DNA of 42,283 nt from Jeongeupia naejangsanensis (GCF_016865585.1 NZ_JAESND010000016.1:1-42283); one strand, 5' to 3'; numbered from the stretch's first letter, positions 9,601 through 16,887 are shown. Notes: a model not told the origin generated them from the sequence alone. A program made the numbers and translations.

Positions 9601-12482
9601 GGAACCGTCGTGGTCAGTCCGGCTTGTGGGGCTATGCAATTTCGGGCGACCTGCCCATTGTGCTGCTGCAGATCGGCGATGCCGCAAACATCGATCTGGT
9701 ACGCCAGCTGGTACAGGCACACGCGTACTGGCGCCTGAAAGGGCTGTCGGTCGATCTGGTGATCTGGAACGAAGATCATGCCGGGTACCGACAACGACTG
9801 CAGGAACAGATCATGGGCATGATCACCTCGGGGATCGAGGCCAACGTCATCGACCGGCCCGGAGGTATTTTCGTACGCTCGGCCGAGCAGATTTCCGCAG
9901 AGGATCGCACCCTTTTCCAATCGGTTGCACGGGCTGTCATTACCGACGCACAGGGTTCGCTGGCCGAACAGCTCGATCATCGTGTGCTCGCGGGACGCCC
10001 CGCCCCGCTGCTGCGGCCCAGTCGTCCCTACCAACCCGGAACGCTTGGCGACATCGGTCAGCCCCGACGCGATCTGCTCCTGTTCAATGGGCTGGGCGGT
10101 TTCAATCCTGACGGCAGCGAATACGTGATGACGCTCGCCCCCGGCCAGATCACGCCGGCACCATGGGTGAACGTTCTCGCCAACCCTGCATTCGGCACTG
10201 TCGTTTCGGAAAGCGGCAGCGCCTACACCTGGAGCGAGAACGCCCACGAACTCAGACTGACCCCATGGCACAACGATCCGGTCGGCGATGCCTGCGGCGA
10301 GGCACTCTACCTGCGCGATGAAGAAACCGGGTATGTCTGGTCCCCGACACCGCTGCCGGTTGCAGCCGACGCCGCGTATGTAGTTCGCCACGGCTTCGGC
10401 TACAGCGTGTTCGAAACGCTGGTCGATGGCATTCGCTCGGCGCTCTGGGTGTACGTGGCACAAGACGCCGCGATCAAGTTCACCGTGCTACGGATCAGCA
10501 ATGAATCCGGGCAGTCACGCCAACTTTCGGCGACCGGCTACGTCGAGTGGGTACTGGGCGACCTTCCGGCCAAATCGGCCATGCATGTCACGACCGAAAT
10601 CAATCCTTTGAACGGCGCGCTCTACGCGCGCAACCCCTACAGCGCCGAATTCGCCGAGCGGGTCGCCTTCTTCGATGTCGACGATCCCCGGCGCCATATC
10701 AGCGGCGATCGCACCGAGTTCCTCGGCCGCAACGGCACACTGCAACACCCCATTGCGATGCGCCGGACCCGGCTTTCCGGCAAGGTCGGAGCAGGTCTCG
10801 ATCCTTGTGCAGCCATCCGGGTGAGTTTCGATCTGGCGGCCGGGCAAACGCACGAGATCGTTTTCCGGCTGGGCATCGGTCGCGATACCGAGGATGCTGG
10901 AAAATTGGTGCACCGTTTCCGCGGCGCAGGGGCGGCACACGATGCGCTCGAGGCGGTGCAACAGTATTGGCGCCATACGCTTGGCGCGGTCAAGGTCGAT
11001 ACGCCCGATCCGGCGGTCAATCTGCTTGCCAACGGCTGGCTGGTCTACCAGACCCTCGCTTCCCGGCTCTGGGCGCGCAGCGGCTACTATCAATCGGGTG
11101 GTGCATATGGTTTCCGCGACCAGCTGCAGGACGTCATGGCACTGATCCATGCCGAACCCATGCTTGTGCGAGCGCACCTGCTGCGCGCCGCCAGTCGACA
11201 GTTTGTCGAAGGCGATGTCCAGCACTGGTGGCATCCGCCAAGCGGTCGCGGCGTGCGCACGCGGTGTTCGGACGACTATCTCTGGTTGCCGCTGGCGGTG
11301 TGCCGCTATGTGAACAGCACCCGCGATACCGGGGTACTCGGCGAGCCTGCGGGGTTCCTCGAGGGTCGAGCGGTCAACCCGGAAGACGAGTCCTATTTCG
11401 ATCTCCCCGGCCAATCCACCGAAGTGGCCAGCCTTTACCAGCATTGCGTTCGCGCCATTCGCTATGGCCTGCGTTTTGGCGAGCACGGCCTACCGTTGAT
11501 CGGCGCCGGTGACTGGAACGACGGCATGAATCTGGTCGGGATACACGGCAAGGGTGAAAGCGTCTGGCTGGGCTTCTTCCTACACACTGTGCTCGGACAA
11601 TTCGCCGAGCTGGCGCGGACACACGGCGACCCGGCCTTTGCCGACAAGTGCAAGTTCGAGGCAGACCGCCTGCGCAACAATATCGAGCAGCATGGCTGGG
11701 ATGGCCAGTGGTACCGCCGTGCCTATTTCGACGATGGCGCGCCACTGGGTTCGGCCAGCAATGACGAATGCCAGATCGACTCGATCTCGCAAAGCTGGGC
11801 GGTACTTTCCGGCGCCGGCGATACCGCACGCACGCGCATGGCCATGGAAGCGGTCAGCACGCGGCTGGTCAACCGCAATGACGGGCTGATTCAGCTGCTT
11901 GATCCGCCGTTCGATCGCGCCAACCTCAATCCGGGTTATATCCGGGGTTATGTCCCTGGTGTACGGGAAAACGGTGGGCAGTACACCCACGGCGCAGTCT
12001 GGACGGCCATGGCGTTTGCCGCGCTGGGCGAGCATGAACGGGCGTGGGAAATGCTGGCCATTCTCAACCCGCTGAACCACACCCTGACGCCGGAGGCCGT
12101 CGCCCGCTACAAGGTCGAACCCTACGTCATCGCGGCCGATGTGTATGCCGTCGCCCCGCACACCGGCCGGGGCGGCTGGAGCTGGTATACGGGTTCGGCT
12201 GGCTGGACGTACCGGCTGATTACCGAATCGCTGCTGGGGCTGCAAATGGCCGGCGAAACCTTGCACATCGCCCCCCGTCTGCCCACCGGCTGGCAGGGTT
12301 TCAAGCTCCGTTACCGTTATCGGGAGACGCAGTACCACATAACCGTCTCGCAACTGCCGCCGGGCAGCGGTGCGCCCGGCGTCGGCGTGGTGGTGGACGG
12401 ACACAGGCGAGCCGGCGACACGATTACGCTGGTCAACGATCACCGGGAGCACAAGGTCGAAATAACGGTGACAGCGGCGTAA
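3645..12482 (+). CDS. ndvB: Cyclic beta-1,2-glucan synthase (GT84 plus GH94), 2945 aa
   Basis: This giant inner-membrane enzyme makes cyclic beta-1,2-glucan from UDP-glucose, a periplasmic glucan used in osmoadaptation and host interaction (ChvB/NdvB family, usually about 2800-2900 aa). The N-terminal region (1-420) is soluble. Membrane helices appear near residues 422-478, 838-880 and 970-1005. The glycosyltransferase core lies between the first two clusters, with LDTDTQLP (Asp645, Asp647) binding UDP-sugar and metal, GEGSFIGKGIYD, and the RHRWIRGDWQ motif at 791-800. A linker with glycoamylase-like motifs (SWSGSMFEYLMP) leads to the C-terminal phosphorylase-like part. There GAGDWNDGMN places the expected catalytic acid Asp at 2623. 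This part trims the linear chain in known family members. ATG 3645 is preceded by AGGACG. The gene is intact, without frameshift. Its position between two mobile-module copies suggests island cargo. Confidence 0.93.
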   Translation: MNAGQYLFGQFQRWPSRVWGIGASRTRPDETPPLRATLFSAEQMAQHGKMLAAAHAIASGRAHDQLLARLADNESTLISVCKSLTEAVTEKRRITPAGEWLLDNFYLIEEQIRTAKRHLPKGYSQELPRLAHGPSTGRPRVYDIALEIISHGDGRVDTEGLRRFVAAYQSVTPLTLGELWAIPIMLRLAIIENLRRVGVWIAAGRAERNQADVWADQMIGAAETDPKSLILVIADMARARPPMVSAFVAELARRLQGRGPALTLPLTWIEQHLSESGLTIEHLVQQENQQQANDQVSISNSIGSLRILSTVDWREFVEHLSIVEQTLLEDPAHIYASMDFASRDHYRHAVASIARLGQLSEGDVARKAVELAGAVASGAPEERTRHVGFYLIDRGLPQLERAAQIRLPRMQALRRSAARHSLCLYLGAIQLFTIGLTGLLLAQFDDAMLPDWAWAPIGLLLLLATSQLAVALVNWLTTLLVSPHPLPRMDFCSGVPSASRTLVVVPTLLTSPQNIEDLVEALEVRFLANRDAQLHFGLLTDLRDAQAESLPEDEQLLQLAQTRIAELNAKYASERGTDAFFLFHRHRRWNPQERVWMGHERKRGKLADLNALLRSGDHPQAGSAFALIVGDTSVLPGVRYVITLDTDTQLPRDAARQFIGTMAHPLNRPRYDNEKRRVVEGYGILQPCVAISLPGTNRSLYAQLYGGEPGIDPYTRAVSDVYQDVFGEGSFIGKGIYDVDAFESALSHRFPENRILSHDLLEGCYARAGLLSDVPLYEAYPGRYSADVSRRHRWIRGDWQLAGWLLRRVPGVRGSQLERQRNPLSALSQWKLADNLRRSLVPVALTLLLLLGWIWLPFAWLWTLVVVGIKLVPSLFALAFELFRKPPDIGLMQHLSALGRSAVRQGARLVFELACLPYEALFSLDAILRTTWRMLITRRRLLEWNPSSEVEREADRPGRTGVLASFRAMRFACVIAVATTAYLLTRSPATLLLAGPILLLWFGSPAIAWWISLPRRQRPLTLSSDQLHFLRALSRRTWAFFDHLVGPADHWLPPDNYQSYRITAIAHRTSPTNIGLALLANLAAHDFGYIPAGRLLDRTANTLKAMGKLERYRGHFYNWYDTQTMQPLPPLYVSTVDSGNLAGHLLTLQPGLLALADAPIHSARAFDGLQDTLSLLLEAENGAAAAQAATFRHELVQASAAPPDSLDALYQALIRLDASAAALLGLVTTCADPDDLDDTAPEHRSGEANPQDAARWALALARQCREALDELVFLAPWLLQAPAPVGLSLRSSITLPWSVPTLRELAQLGQTPSADLANSPVTTPEQARWLAEQQKHYAEAATRARDRIAESERLAAQCAAFAQMDYDFLFDKTSHLLVIGYNASEHRADASYYDLLASEARLCSFVAIAQGQVPQASWFALGRLLTRTNHGPVLLSWSGSMFEYLMPMLVMPSYENTLLEQTCKAAVARQIEYGRQRNVPWGVSESGYNTVDAHLNYQYRAFGVPGLGLKRGLADDLVIAPYAATLALMVAPEEACQNLQLLAAHGLLGKFGFFEAVDYTPARQRRGQTSVAIRSFMAHHQGMSLLALAYVLLDRPMQRRFESDRLFQAVMLLLQERIPRVTALFTHTAQRFDEHATSGASDAPIRIFTTPDTPTPEVQLLSNGRYHVMVSNAGGGYSRWKDLAVTRWREDGTCDQWGTYCFLRDIASGRYWSTSSQPTAKRPAHYEAIFSEGRAEFRRRDALLPTDQRGDEGFETHTDIVVSPEDDIELRRVRVTNRSSQRRNIDITSYAEVAIAPPAADELHPAFSKLFVQTEILPAQQAILCTRRPRAIGETVPWMLHLLAVRDAETLAASYETDRARFIGRTRSVAAPLAMDTAAPLSGTEGSVLDPVAAIRISLTLEPGQSATIDMLTGMAETREAAVGLVGKYQDRYLADRVFDLAWTHSQIVLQQLNATEADAQLYAQLAGAVIYANASLRADAAVLIRNRRGQSGLWGYAISGDLPIVLLQIGDAANIDLVRQLVQAHAYWRLKGLSVDLVIWNEDHAGYRQRLQEQIMGMITSGIEANVIDRPGGIFVRSAEQISAEDRTLFQSVARAVITDAQGSLAEQLDHRVLAGRPAPLLRPSRPYQPGTLGDIGQPRRDLLLFNGLGGFNPDGSEYVMTLAPGQITPAPWVNVLANPAFGTVVSESGSAYTWSENAHELRLTPWHNDPVGDACGEALYLRDEETGYVWSPTPLPVAADAAYVVRHGFGYSVFETLVDGIRSALWVYVAQDAAIKFTVLRISNESGQSRQLSATGYVEWVLGDLPAKSAMHVTTEINPLNGALYARNPYSAEFAERVAFFDVDDPRRHISGDRTEFLGRNGTLQHPIAMRRTRLSGKVGAGLDPCAAIRVSFDLAAGQTHEIVFRLGIGRDTEDAGKLVHRFRGAGAAHDALEAVQQYWRHTLGAVKVDTPDPAVNLLANGWLVYQTLASRLWARSGYYQSGGAYGFRDQLQDVMALIHAEPMLVRAHLLRAASRQFVEGDVQHWWHPPSGRGVRTRCSDDYLWLPLAVCRYVNSTRDTGVLGEPAGFLEGRAVNPEDESYFDLPGQSTEVASLYQHCVRAIRYGLRFGEHGLPLIGAGDWNDGMNLVGIHGKGESVWLGFFLHTVLGQFAELARTHGDPAFADKCKFEADRLRNNIEQHGWDGQWYRRAYFDDGAPLGSASNDECQIDSISQSWAVLSGAGDTARTRMAMEAVSTRLVNRNDGLIQLLDPPFDRANLNPGYIRGYVPGVRENGGQYTHGAVWTAMAFAALGEHERAWEMLAILNPLNHTLTPEAVARYKVEPYVIAADVYAVAPHTGRGGWSWYTGSAGWTYRLITESLLGLQMAGETLHIAPRLPTGWQGFKLRYRYRETQYHITVSQLPPGSGAPGVGVVVDGHRRAGDTITLVNDHREHKVEITVTAA

Positions 12483-12518
12483 ATCCGGTTCCAAGCAAGG
12501 CACTGCTTTTTGCATCCG

Positions 12519-12537
12519 CCGGAATGGTCTATTCCGG
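12519..12537 (+). terminator. Small hairpin between the glucan synthase and the Crp/Fnr gene
   Basis: CCGGAAT and ATTCCGG form a 7-bp perfect stem with a 5-base loop. It lies 37 bases after the glucan synthase stop and 25 before the regulator ATG. No T run follows, so it may be an operator for the regulator and not a terminator. Confidence 0.4.
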
Positions 12538-12562
12538 AATCTGGAACGACCGAGAAACGCCC

Positions 12563-13270
12563 ATGACCGATGCCCTCCAGAACAAACTGCTTGCCGCCCT
12601 GCCCGATGCGGTCATCCAGCGGCTGCTGCCGCATCTGGAAAGCATCGATCTGCCGCTCGGCGACGTGCTGTATGAATCGGGCAGCACCTTGAGATACGTG
12701 TATTTCCCGACGACAGCCATCGTTTCGCTGCTCTACGTGATGGAGGACGGCGCATCGGCCGAAATCGCCGTGGTCGGCAACGACGGCATCATCGGCATCG
12801 CCCTGTTCATGGGTGGAGAAACGACGACCAGCCGAGCAATCGTGCAAAGCGGCGGACTAGCCTACCGCTTGCCGGGCAGCTTCCTCAAGCAGGAGTTCAC
12901 CCTCGGCGGCGAACTGCAGCACCTGCTGCTCCGCTACACCCAAGCCCTGATCACGCAGATGGCACAAACGGCGGTCTGCAACCGGCACCACTCCATTGAT
13001 CAACAGTTATGCCGCTGGCTGTTGTTGAGCATGGACAGGCTGACCGGCAACGAACTGGTGATGACGCAGGAGTTGATCGCCAACATGCTAGGCGTACGGC
13101 GCGAAGGAGTGACCGAGGCCGCGGGCAAACTGCAGGCCGACGGGCTGATCCAGTACAGCCGGGGACATATCAAAGTGCTGGACCGGGCGGGGCTGGAAGC
13201 GCGGGTTTGCGAATGCTACCAGGTCGTTCGGCAGGAGTTCGATCGAATAATGGCCGTACATTTGCGCTGA
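12563..13270 (+). CDS. Crp/Fnr-family transcriptional regulator
   Basis: The 235-aa protein has an N-terminal cyclic-nucleotide-binding-like beta barrel (about residues 15-125; the segment LPLGDVLYESG is the typical opening of this fold). A long helix and a C-terminal winged helix-turn-helix follow (about 150-215), with TQELIANMLGVRREGVTEAA as the recognition unit. I see no N-terminal cysteine cluster, so it is not an Fnr-type iron-sulfur sensor, and the ligand is unknown. The start is ATG 12563; the longer open frame upstream overlaps the glucan synthase in another phase. It lies 80 bases after the glucan synthase gene on the same strand, so it may share its transcript or control the stress genes around it. 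Small regulators of this subtype often sit beside CsbD or BON genes, an inference from general experience. Confidence 0.88.
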   Translation: MTDALQNKLLAALPDAVIQRLLPHLESIDLPLGDVLYESGSTLRYVYFPTTAIVSLLYVMEDGASAEIAVVGNDGIIGIALFMGGETTTSRAIVQSGGLAYRLPGSFLKQEFTLGGELQHLLLRYTQALITQMAQTAVCNRHHSIDQQLCRWLLLSMDRLTGNELVMTQELIANMLGVRREGVTEAAGKLQADGLIQYSRGHIKVLDRAGLEARVCECYQVVRQEFDRIMAVHLR

Positions 13271-13369
13271 CGCCCGGATCAAACCGAGCGACTCAACGTT
13301 CGTTCATGCGCCGGAATTCGGAGATGCACAACAGTGCGCCCGTCAAAGGACAAGCGCGACAAATGATGT

Positions 13370-13555
13370 TCAATGTTTGTGGACTGAATTGTTGAGGATT
13401 TCACGTACACCCCCAAGTTCCTTTTCTGCCTTGCCGGCCACCTGTCTTATCAGTCCTTTTGTTTGAAGGGATTTATTGCCAAGTAGTTTGCCGGCTTTTT
13501 CCTGCACTTGCCCCGCAATTTCCTTGGCAATACCCTTTACCTGATTTCTATCCAT
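13370..13555 (-). CDS. CsbD-family stress protein, copy 1
   Basis: This 61-aa hydrophilic protein matches the CsbD pattern: VKGIAKEIAGQVQEKAGKLL, a short linker, then a second GLIRQVAGKAEKELG unit. CsbD proteins are small helical proteins induced by general stress, with no known enzymatic role. GAGGG precedes the ATG at a good distance. It is a paralogue of 15,020-15,205 and belongs to the duplicated block. It converges with the Crp/Fnr gene, whose stop is 99 bases away. Confidence 0.88.
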   Translation of the reverse strand: MDRNQVKGIAKEIAGQVQEKAGKLLGNKSLQTKGLIRQVAGKAEKELGGVREILNNSVHKH

Positions 13556-13781
13556 GATCCCTCATCCATTAGTTGATGGATTGGCCTTGAATGCGCCCTT
13601 CCAGCTCGGTGAAAAGTCCAGCAGATCGTTTGGTCGCTGACAACCGCGCGAATGACTTCCCCACTCTCAACAACATGGCGGGATACTGCCGAATCCCCTT
13701 TCTGTTCGACCTAGCCCCCCAAGGTCATTACATTAATAACCACAGACAATCATACGTGACGCCAATCAAAAATCGCCCAGA

Positions 13782-13943
13782 TCAAAGTCGCCCCATCACC
13801 ATTAAAAACAGCATGACAACGGCTGTGACGGCGCCAGTTAATCCACTAACCCCATAGCCCCAGTTCTTGCTATACGGCCAAAGTGGCATTGTCCCAATTA
13901 TTATCAAAACCAGAACAATTAGCAAAATGGTTCCCAAACTCAT
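13782..13943 (-). CDS. DUF3309 mini membrane protein, copy 1
   Basis: This 53-aa protein starts MSLGTILLIVLVLIIIG, then has the conserved MPLWPYSKNWGYG centre and a second hydrophobic helix, ending MGRL. This layout (helix, W-P-S-W-G-Y-G turn, helix) is DUF3309, a very small inner-membrane protein of unknown role common near CsbD genes. GGAGAAAATC precedes the ATG. Copy 2 is at 15,586-15,744 and is identical over its first ten residues. Confidence 0.85.
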   Translation of the reverse strand: MSLGTILLIVLVLIIIGTMPLWPYSKNWGYGVSGLTGAVTAVVMLFLMVMGRL

Positions 13944-14279
13944 GATTTTCTCCCATATCTCAAGGGAGCCGATTCATCCACTTCGCAGCTCTGAAGTTGC
14001 GTCGTCGGACCCCTGCAAAATCAAACTCCCTTAGGGTTGGAACATCCGTAGCTTCAGCAGTCACGGCACTCTGTGTGGCATCAGCGATTAAAGCCATCAC
14101 CACTACAGTTCCAGCATATGCCGGAGCCCAAGACAACTTCGTGCGCTGACGCACACACGACTCAATTAAACGGCTAGCGCAGTACGCTTCAGAACCACGC
14201 AGCGATCCAGTAAAAAAACCGCCACACGGCTCGCGGCCGTTATGGCAATACATATTCATTGATCAGCCAAGGCTAATAC

Positions 14280-14353
14280 GTGGTCCGTGCAGTCGACTGA
14301 ACGCTTCTGACGCCACTTACATTCTTCGCCAACTCCACTGCCAGTGAGCGCTC
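14280..14353 (-). pseudogene. C-terminal remnant of a BON-domain gene
   Basis: Read on the minus strand from 14,353, one frame gives ERSLAVELAKNVSGVRSVQS. The intact three-BON protein ends ERSLALELAKNVRGVKSVES. The remnant lacks everything upstream and has lost the stop context. It lies exactly where the BON gene stands in the sister block. It was probably cut when the alcohol dehydrogenase fragment arrived. Confidence 0.8.
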
Positions 14354-14354
14354 T

Positions 14355-14561
14355 AGGCTGAGCTGCCCCCAGTTTCAGGGCCAAGGGCGAGTTAGTAGCG
14401 CCCGGGTTCGTTGGCACGTCGTCCTTGACGATATGCAGGCCAGTGCCGCAGATCGTCGTTTTAACCAAGCGAAGCACGGTATCGGTGGGTGCTTCAATCT
14501 GAGGGTAGGGACTCCGCTGCAGCGAAATTCGCCCTGAACCTTCATAAACAAGTGCACGCAT
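14355..14561 (-). pseudogene. N-terminal fragment of a zinc alcohol dehydrogenase
   Basis: The frame starts MRALVYEGSGRISLQ and continues APTDTVLRLVKTTICGTGLH. This matches the beginning of zinc-dependent alcohol dehydrogenases of the MDR superfamily, where the consensus is KTTICGTDLHILKGDVP. The Asp after CGT is Gly here. Similarity ends after about 51 residues, and the frame then runs into the BON remnant in a wrong phase. AGGAG still precedes the ATG, so a chimeric 101-aa peptide could be translated but would be inactive. Confidence 0.8.
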
Positions 14562-14611
14562 GATGAACTCCTATCCAATATTCAGGCGAAACCGGGCCGG
14601 ATAGCCCCATA

Positions 14612-14956
14612 TCAGGGTTCGTCATCCCAATGAACCCGGTGCATCAGCCGATGGAAAACCGGAGTGAACAGCAAAGCCGCAGTTACGATGAACACCAGCC
14701 CCGCATACAGCGCATAACAACCTGCAAAGATCTTGCCTGCAAGCGATTGCGGCGGGTTGACCGGCCCCATGCCTCCCAGCAACATCGCTGCATTGACGAA
14801 GGCATCGGCCCAGCTCAGGTGTTCGAAGCGTACATAACCCAGCATGCCAAGACCCAGAGAACCAAGCAGCAAAATCAAGGCCACCAGCAAGTGACCCAGC
14901 AAACGACGGATGAAGCGTCCCCGGGAGACAGGTGGTTGATGTCTGGATTCGTACAT
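14612..14956 (-). CDS. Small channel-like membrane protein
   Basis: The 114-aa protein has a basic N-terminus, a first membrane helix (about residues 20-42), a short re-entrant-like segment ADAFVNAAMLLGGMGPVNPP, and a second helix (about 78-100), ending in a basic/acidic tail. The helix-pore-helix plan resembles two-TM ion channels, but the selectivity filter TVGYG is replaced by GGMGP. Ion selectivity cannot be claimed. I start at MYESRHQ (14956) because the longer frame overlaps the hairpin at 14,981. It follows the CsbD copy 2 gene on the same strand, so it may be part of the same stress operon. Confidence 0.7.
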   Translation of the reverse strand: MYESRHQPPVSRGRFIRRLLGHLLVALILLLGSLGLGMLGYVRFEHLSWADAFVNAAMLLGGMGPVNPPQSLAGKIFAGCYALYAGLVFIVTAALLFTPVFHRLMHRVHWDDEP

Positions 14957-14980
14957 GATCCGATTGCCTTGATCCGCACA

Positions 14981-15012
14981 GCAGTGCGCCCGCCGGAGGG
15001 CGAGCGCACTGC
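14981..15012 (-). terminator. Hairpin between CsbD copy 2 and the channel-like gene
   Basis: GCAGTGCGC and GCGCACTGC form a 9-bp perfect stem, with an inner CGCCC/GGGCG pairing. The structure starts 8 bases after the CsbD stop on the minus strand. No T run follows. It could terminate the BON-DUF3309-CsbD transcript or stabilise its 3' end. Confidence 0.5.
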
Positions 15013-15019
15013 GCACTGC

Positions 15020-15205
15020 TTAATGCTTGTGGGCTGAATCTTTCAGAACTTCTTCCGCATCACCCAGTTTCTTTTCGGCCTTGCCGACGGCCTGCCGGAT
15101 CAGTCCTTTGGCTTGTTGGGACTTGCTGCCAACCAATTTGCCGGCCTGTTCCTGCACTTGCCCCGCGATGCCCTTGGCGACACCTTTCACTTGATCTTTG
15201 TTCAT
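15020..15205 (-). CDS. CsbD-family stress protein, copy 2
   Basis: The protein has 61 aa: VKGVAKGIAGQVQEQAGKLV, then GLIRQAVGKAEKKLGDAEEV, ending in SAHKH. It is about 70% identical to copy 1 at 13,370. AGG precedes ATG 15205. Keeping both copies intact while the BON copy decayed suggests that extra CsbD dose is tolerated or useful, which is inference. The role is general stress protection of unknown mechanism. Confidence 0.88.
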   Translation of the reverse strand: MNKDQVKGVAKGIAGQVQEQAGKLVGSKSQQAKGLIRQAVGKAEKKLGDAEEVLKDSAHKH

Positions 15206-15585
15206 GATGACCTGCCTGTCGATTGATGGAACGGCCTTGAATGCGCCTTTCCTTCTCGGTGAGGAATCCAACTATCGTCTGGCCGCCGAGATCCACGCGA
15301 ATGACCCATGTACTTTGAATGCCGCTCTACTCCATGCACCCAGTCTGCACGCCAAACACCCCGGAATCTGTACGCTATCGCACCTAGCTGAAAGTCTTGG
15401 TTCTGTCGCGCCCGAGCGCCGGGCCTTGACGGGAATCGGTGCTCGGGCCACCACATGCAATCAGCCGGCCGCGCCGTGCAGGACAAGCGCCGGCCCATGT
15501 CACCACGGGCGGCGACATGGGCCAATCCAACAGAAACTGTCGATCAGACCGTCACGTCAGACAGCCGCATCCGGCACCCGACCGC

Positions 15586-15744
15586 TCATAATCGCCCCAT
15601 GACCAGCAAAATCAGGATGACGATGGCGGCCACACCCAGCAAACCACTGGGCCCATAGCCCCAGCTCCTGCTGTGCGGCCAACTCGGAATCGCCCCGATC
15701 AGCAACAGGATCAGCACGATCAGTAAAATGGTTCCCAAGCTCAT
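15586..15744 (-). CDS. DUF3309 mini membrane protein, copy 2
   Basis: This 52-aa protein starts MSLGTILLIVLILLLIG, then IPSWPHSRSWGYGPSG, then a second hydrophobic helix ending MGRL. It is the typical DUF3309 plan, closer to the family consensus than copy 1. GGAGAAAGCC precedes the ATG. It stands between the three-BON gene and CsbD on the same strand and is probably co-expressed with CsbD. Confidence 0.86.
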   Translation of the reverse strand: MSLGTILLIVLILLLIGAIPSWPHSRSWGYGPSGLLGVAAIVILILLVMGRL

Positions 15745-16059
15745 GGCTTTCTCCTAGGTCACCAGCGAGCCGACTCATCCGCTTCGCAGTACTGAAGTTG
15801 GCAAGGCCGGGGCCAAGCAGAATCGAACTCCCTTCGGTTTGAAACAATCATGGCCACAACGGTCACGAACTGCGGCGGCGGCACAAGCAACGAATGACCA
15901 CAGCCGGCACAGTTCCAGCGTAGGCGCATGCCCGGTGCAACTCGGTGCGCTGGCGAACACAAGCCGCAAGGGCTGCGGTCATGGCCCGACCATGTCCCAT
16001 GAAAACGAAAAATCGCCGCCAGGATGGCGGCGATATACCTTCATCGATCCGATTGCGTG

Positions 16060-16887
16060 TCAGTGCACCGTCAGTCCCTTCGACTCAACGCTTTTGACAC
16101 CACGCACATTCTTGGCGAGTTCCAGTGCCAGCGATCGCTCCGCACCGCTATCGAGCTTGCCGACCAGCGTGACGTTGCCGTTCTTTGTGCTGACCGAAAT
16201 ATTGCCGCTATCGATGTAGTTCGAATACAGGAAAGTCGACTTCACCTTGGTAGTGATCCAGCTATCGGAGATGTCCTGTCCGGCTGCGGAAGCCGTGCTG
16301 CCGATCGTCACCGGATTGGTTTTCGTCACCACCAGACGATTGTCGACCGACTGTACACCGCGTGTGTTGATCGCCAGCCGGGCCGCGTGTTCCCGGGCTG
16401 CAACGCTATCGGCCGTCCCTGTCAGGATTACTCGGCCCGACTTGGTTTCAACGCTGGTGGCCAGACTGTCGGTGTACTTGCTCCACAGCAACTTTGATTT
16501 GACTGCTGTCGTGATCGTCGCATCATCCACCGCCTCGCCATAGCTTCGGGAAGACGACCGTGCCGGCGGGACGTACCCGGACTGGATCACGATCTGGTTG
16601 TCGACCTCCTTGATGCCCGGAACCCCCAGCGCGATCTGTTTCGCCAGATCCTTGTTGACGCCTTCGTCGACCTTGCCGGTCAGCGTTGCCATACCCTCGA
16701 CAACCGAGACCTTGAGGTCATTGGCGCGCAAATAGGGATTGAGGGCATAGGAAGTCCAGATCTGGGCCTCCTGGCGGGCATCTTCGGCAGTCTGTGCCGC
16801 GGCGCCCACGGCACCTGCGCCATTCATCATCAGGATCGCCAGGGCGATACCCGAGACAATGGTCCGTTTTCCGGTTTGCATATTCAT
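16060..16887 (-). CDS. Periplasmic protein with three BON domains
   Basis: This 275-aa protein has a signal peptide (MNMQTGKRTIVSGIALAILM, cleavage probably after an AAA near 30). Three BON repeats follow at about 42-105, 117-187 and 204-275. Each has an opening 'D..IT..VKS' or equivalent, a central V.V..G.V.L.G, and an end GV..VDN or GVKSVES. Multi-BON periplasmic proteins such as OsmY act as envelope chaperones or membrane-binding stress proteins. GAGG stands before the ATG. It heads the minus-strand stress block. Its C-terminal end is duplicated as a remnant at 14,280. Confidence 0.87.
   Translation of the reverse strand: MNMQTGKRTIVSGIALAILMMNGAGAVGAAAQTAEDARQEAQIWTSYALNPYLRANDLKVSVVEGMATLTGKVDEGVNKDLAKQIALGVPGIKEVDNQIVIQSGYVPPARSSSRSYGEAVDDATITTAVKSKLLWSKYTDSLATSVETKSGRVILTGTADSVAAREHAARLAINTRGVQSVDNRLVVTKTNPVTIGSTASAAGQDISDSWITTKVKSTFLYSNYIDSGNISVSTKNGNVTLVGKLDSGAERSLALELAKNVRGVKSVESKGLTVH

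Larger units (their letters stand above)
13370..14354 (-). repeat. Tandem-duplicated stress block, copy 1 (partly decayed)
   Basis: The order on the minus strand is BON tail remnant, spacer, DUF3309, spacer, CsbD. It matches 15,020-16,130 in order and in sequence, including the non-coding spacers. Examples are the GGCCTTGAATGCGCC stretch upstream of each CsbD gene and the shared segment around 13,970-14,160 and 15,770-15,960. The spacer between BON and DUF3309 has an open frame in this copy (13,960-14,259 minus) but is frame-broken in copy 2. I do not call it a gene. Confidence 0.75.
15020..16130 (-). repeat. Tandem-duplicated stress block, copy 2 (intact)
   Basis: This is the sister of 13,370-14,354: the end of the three-BON gene, spacer, DUF3309 and CsbD in the same order and strand. 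Similarity runs through non-coding spacers, which shows duplication of one DNA segment and not independent gain of the genes. Confidence 0.75.

Noticed and set aside
12498-12515. A sigma-54-like promoter (GGCACTGCTTTTTGCA) before the Crp/Fnr gene
   Set aside because: The distance between the GG and GC elements is 11 bases in place of 10, and the flanks fit poorly.
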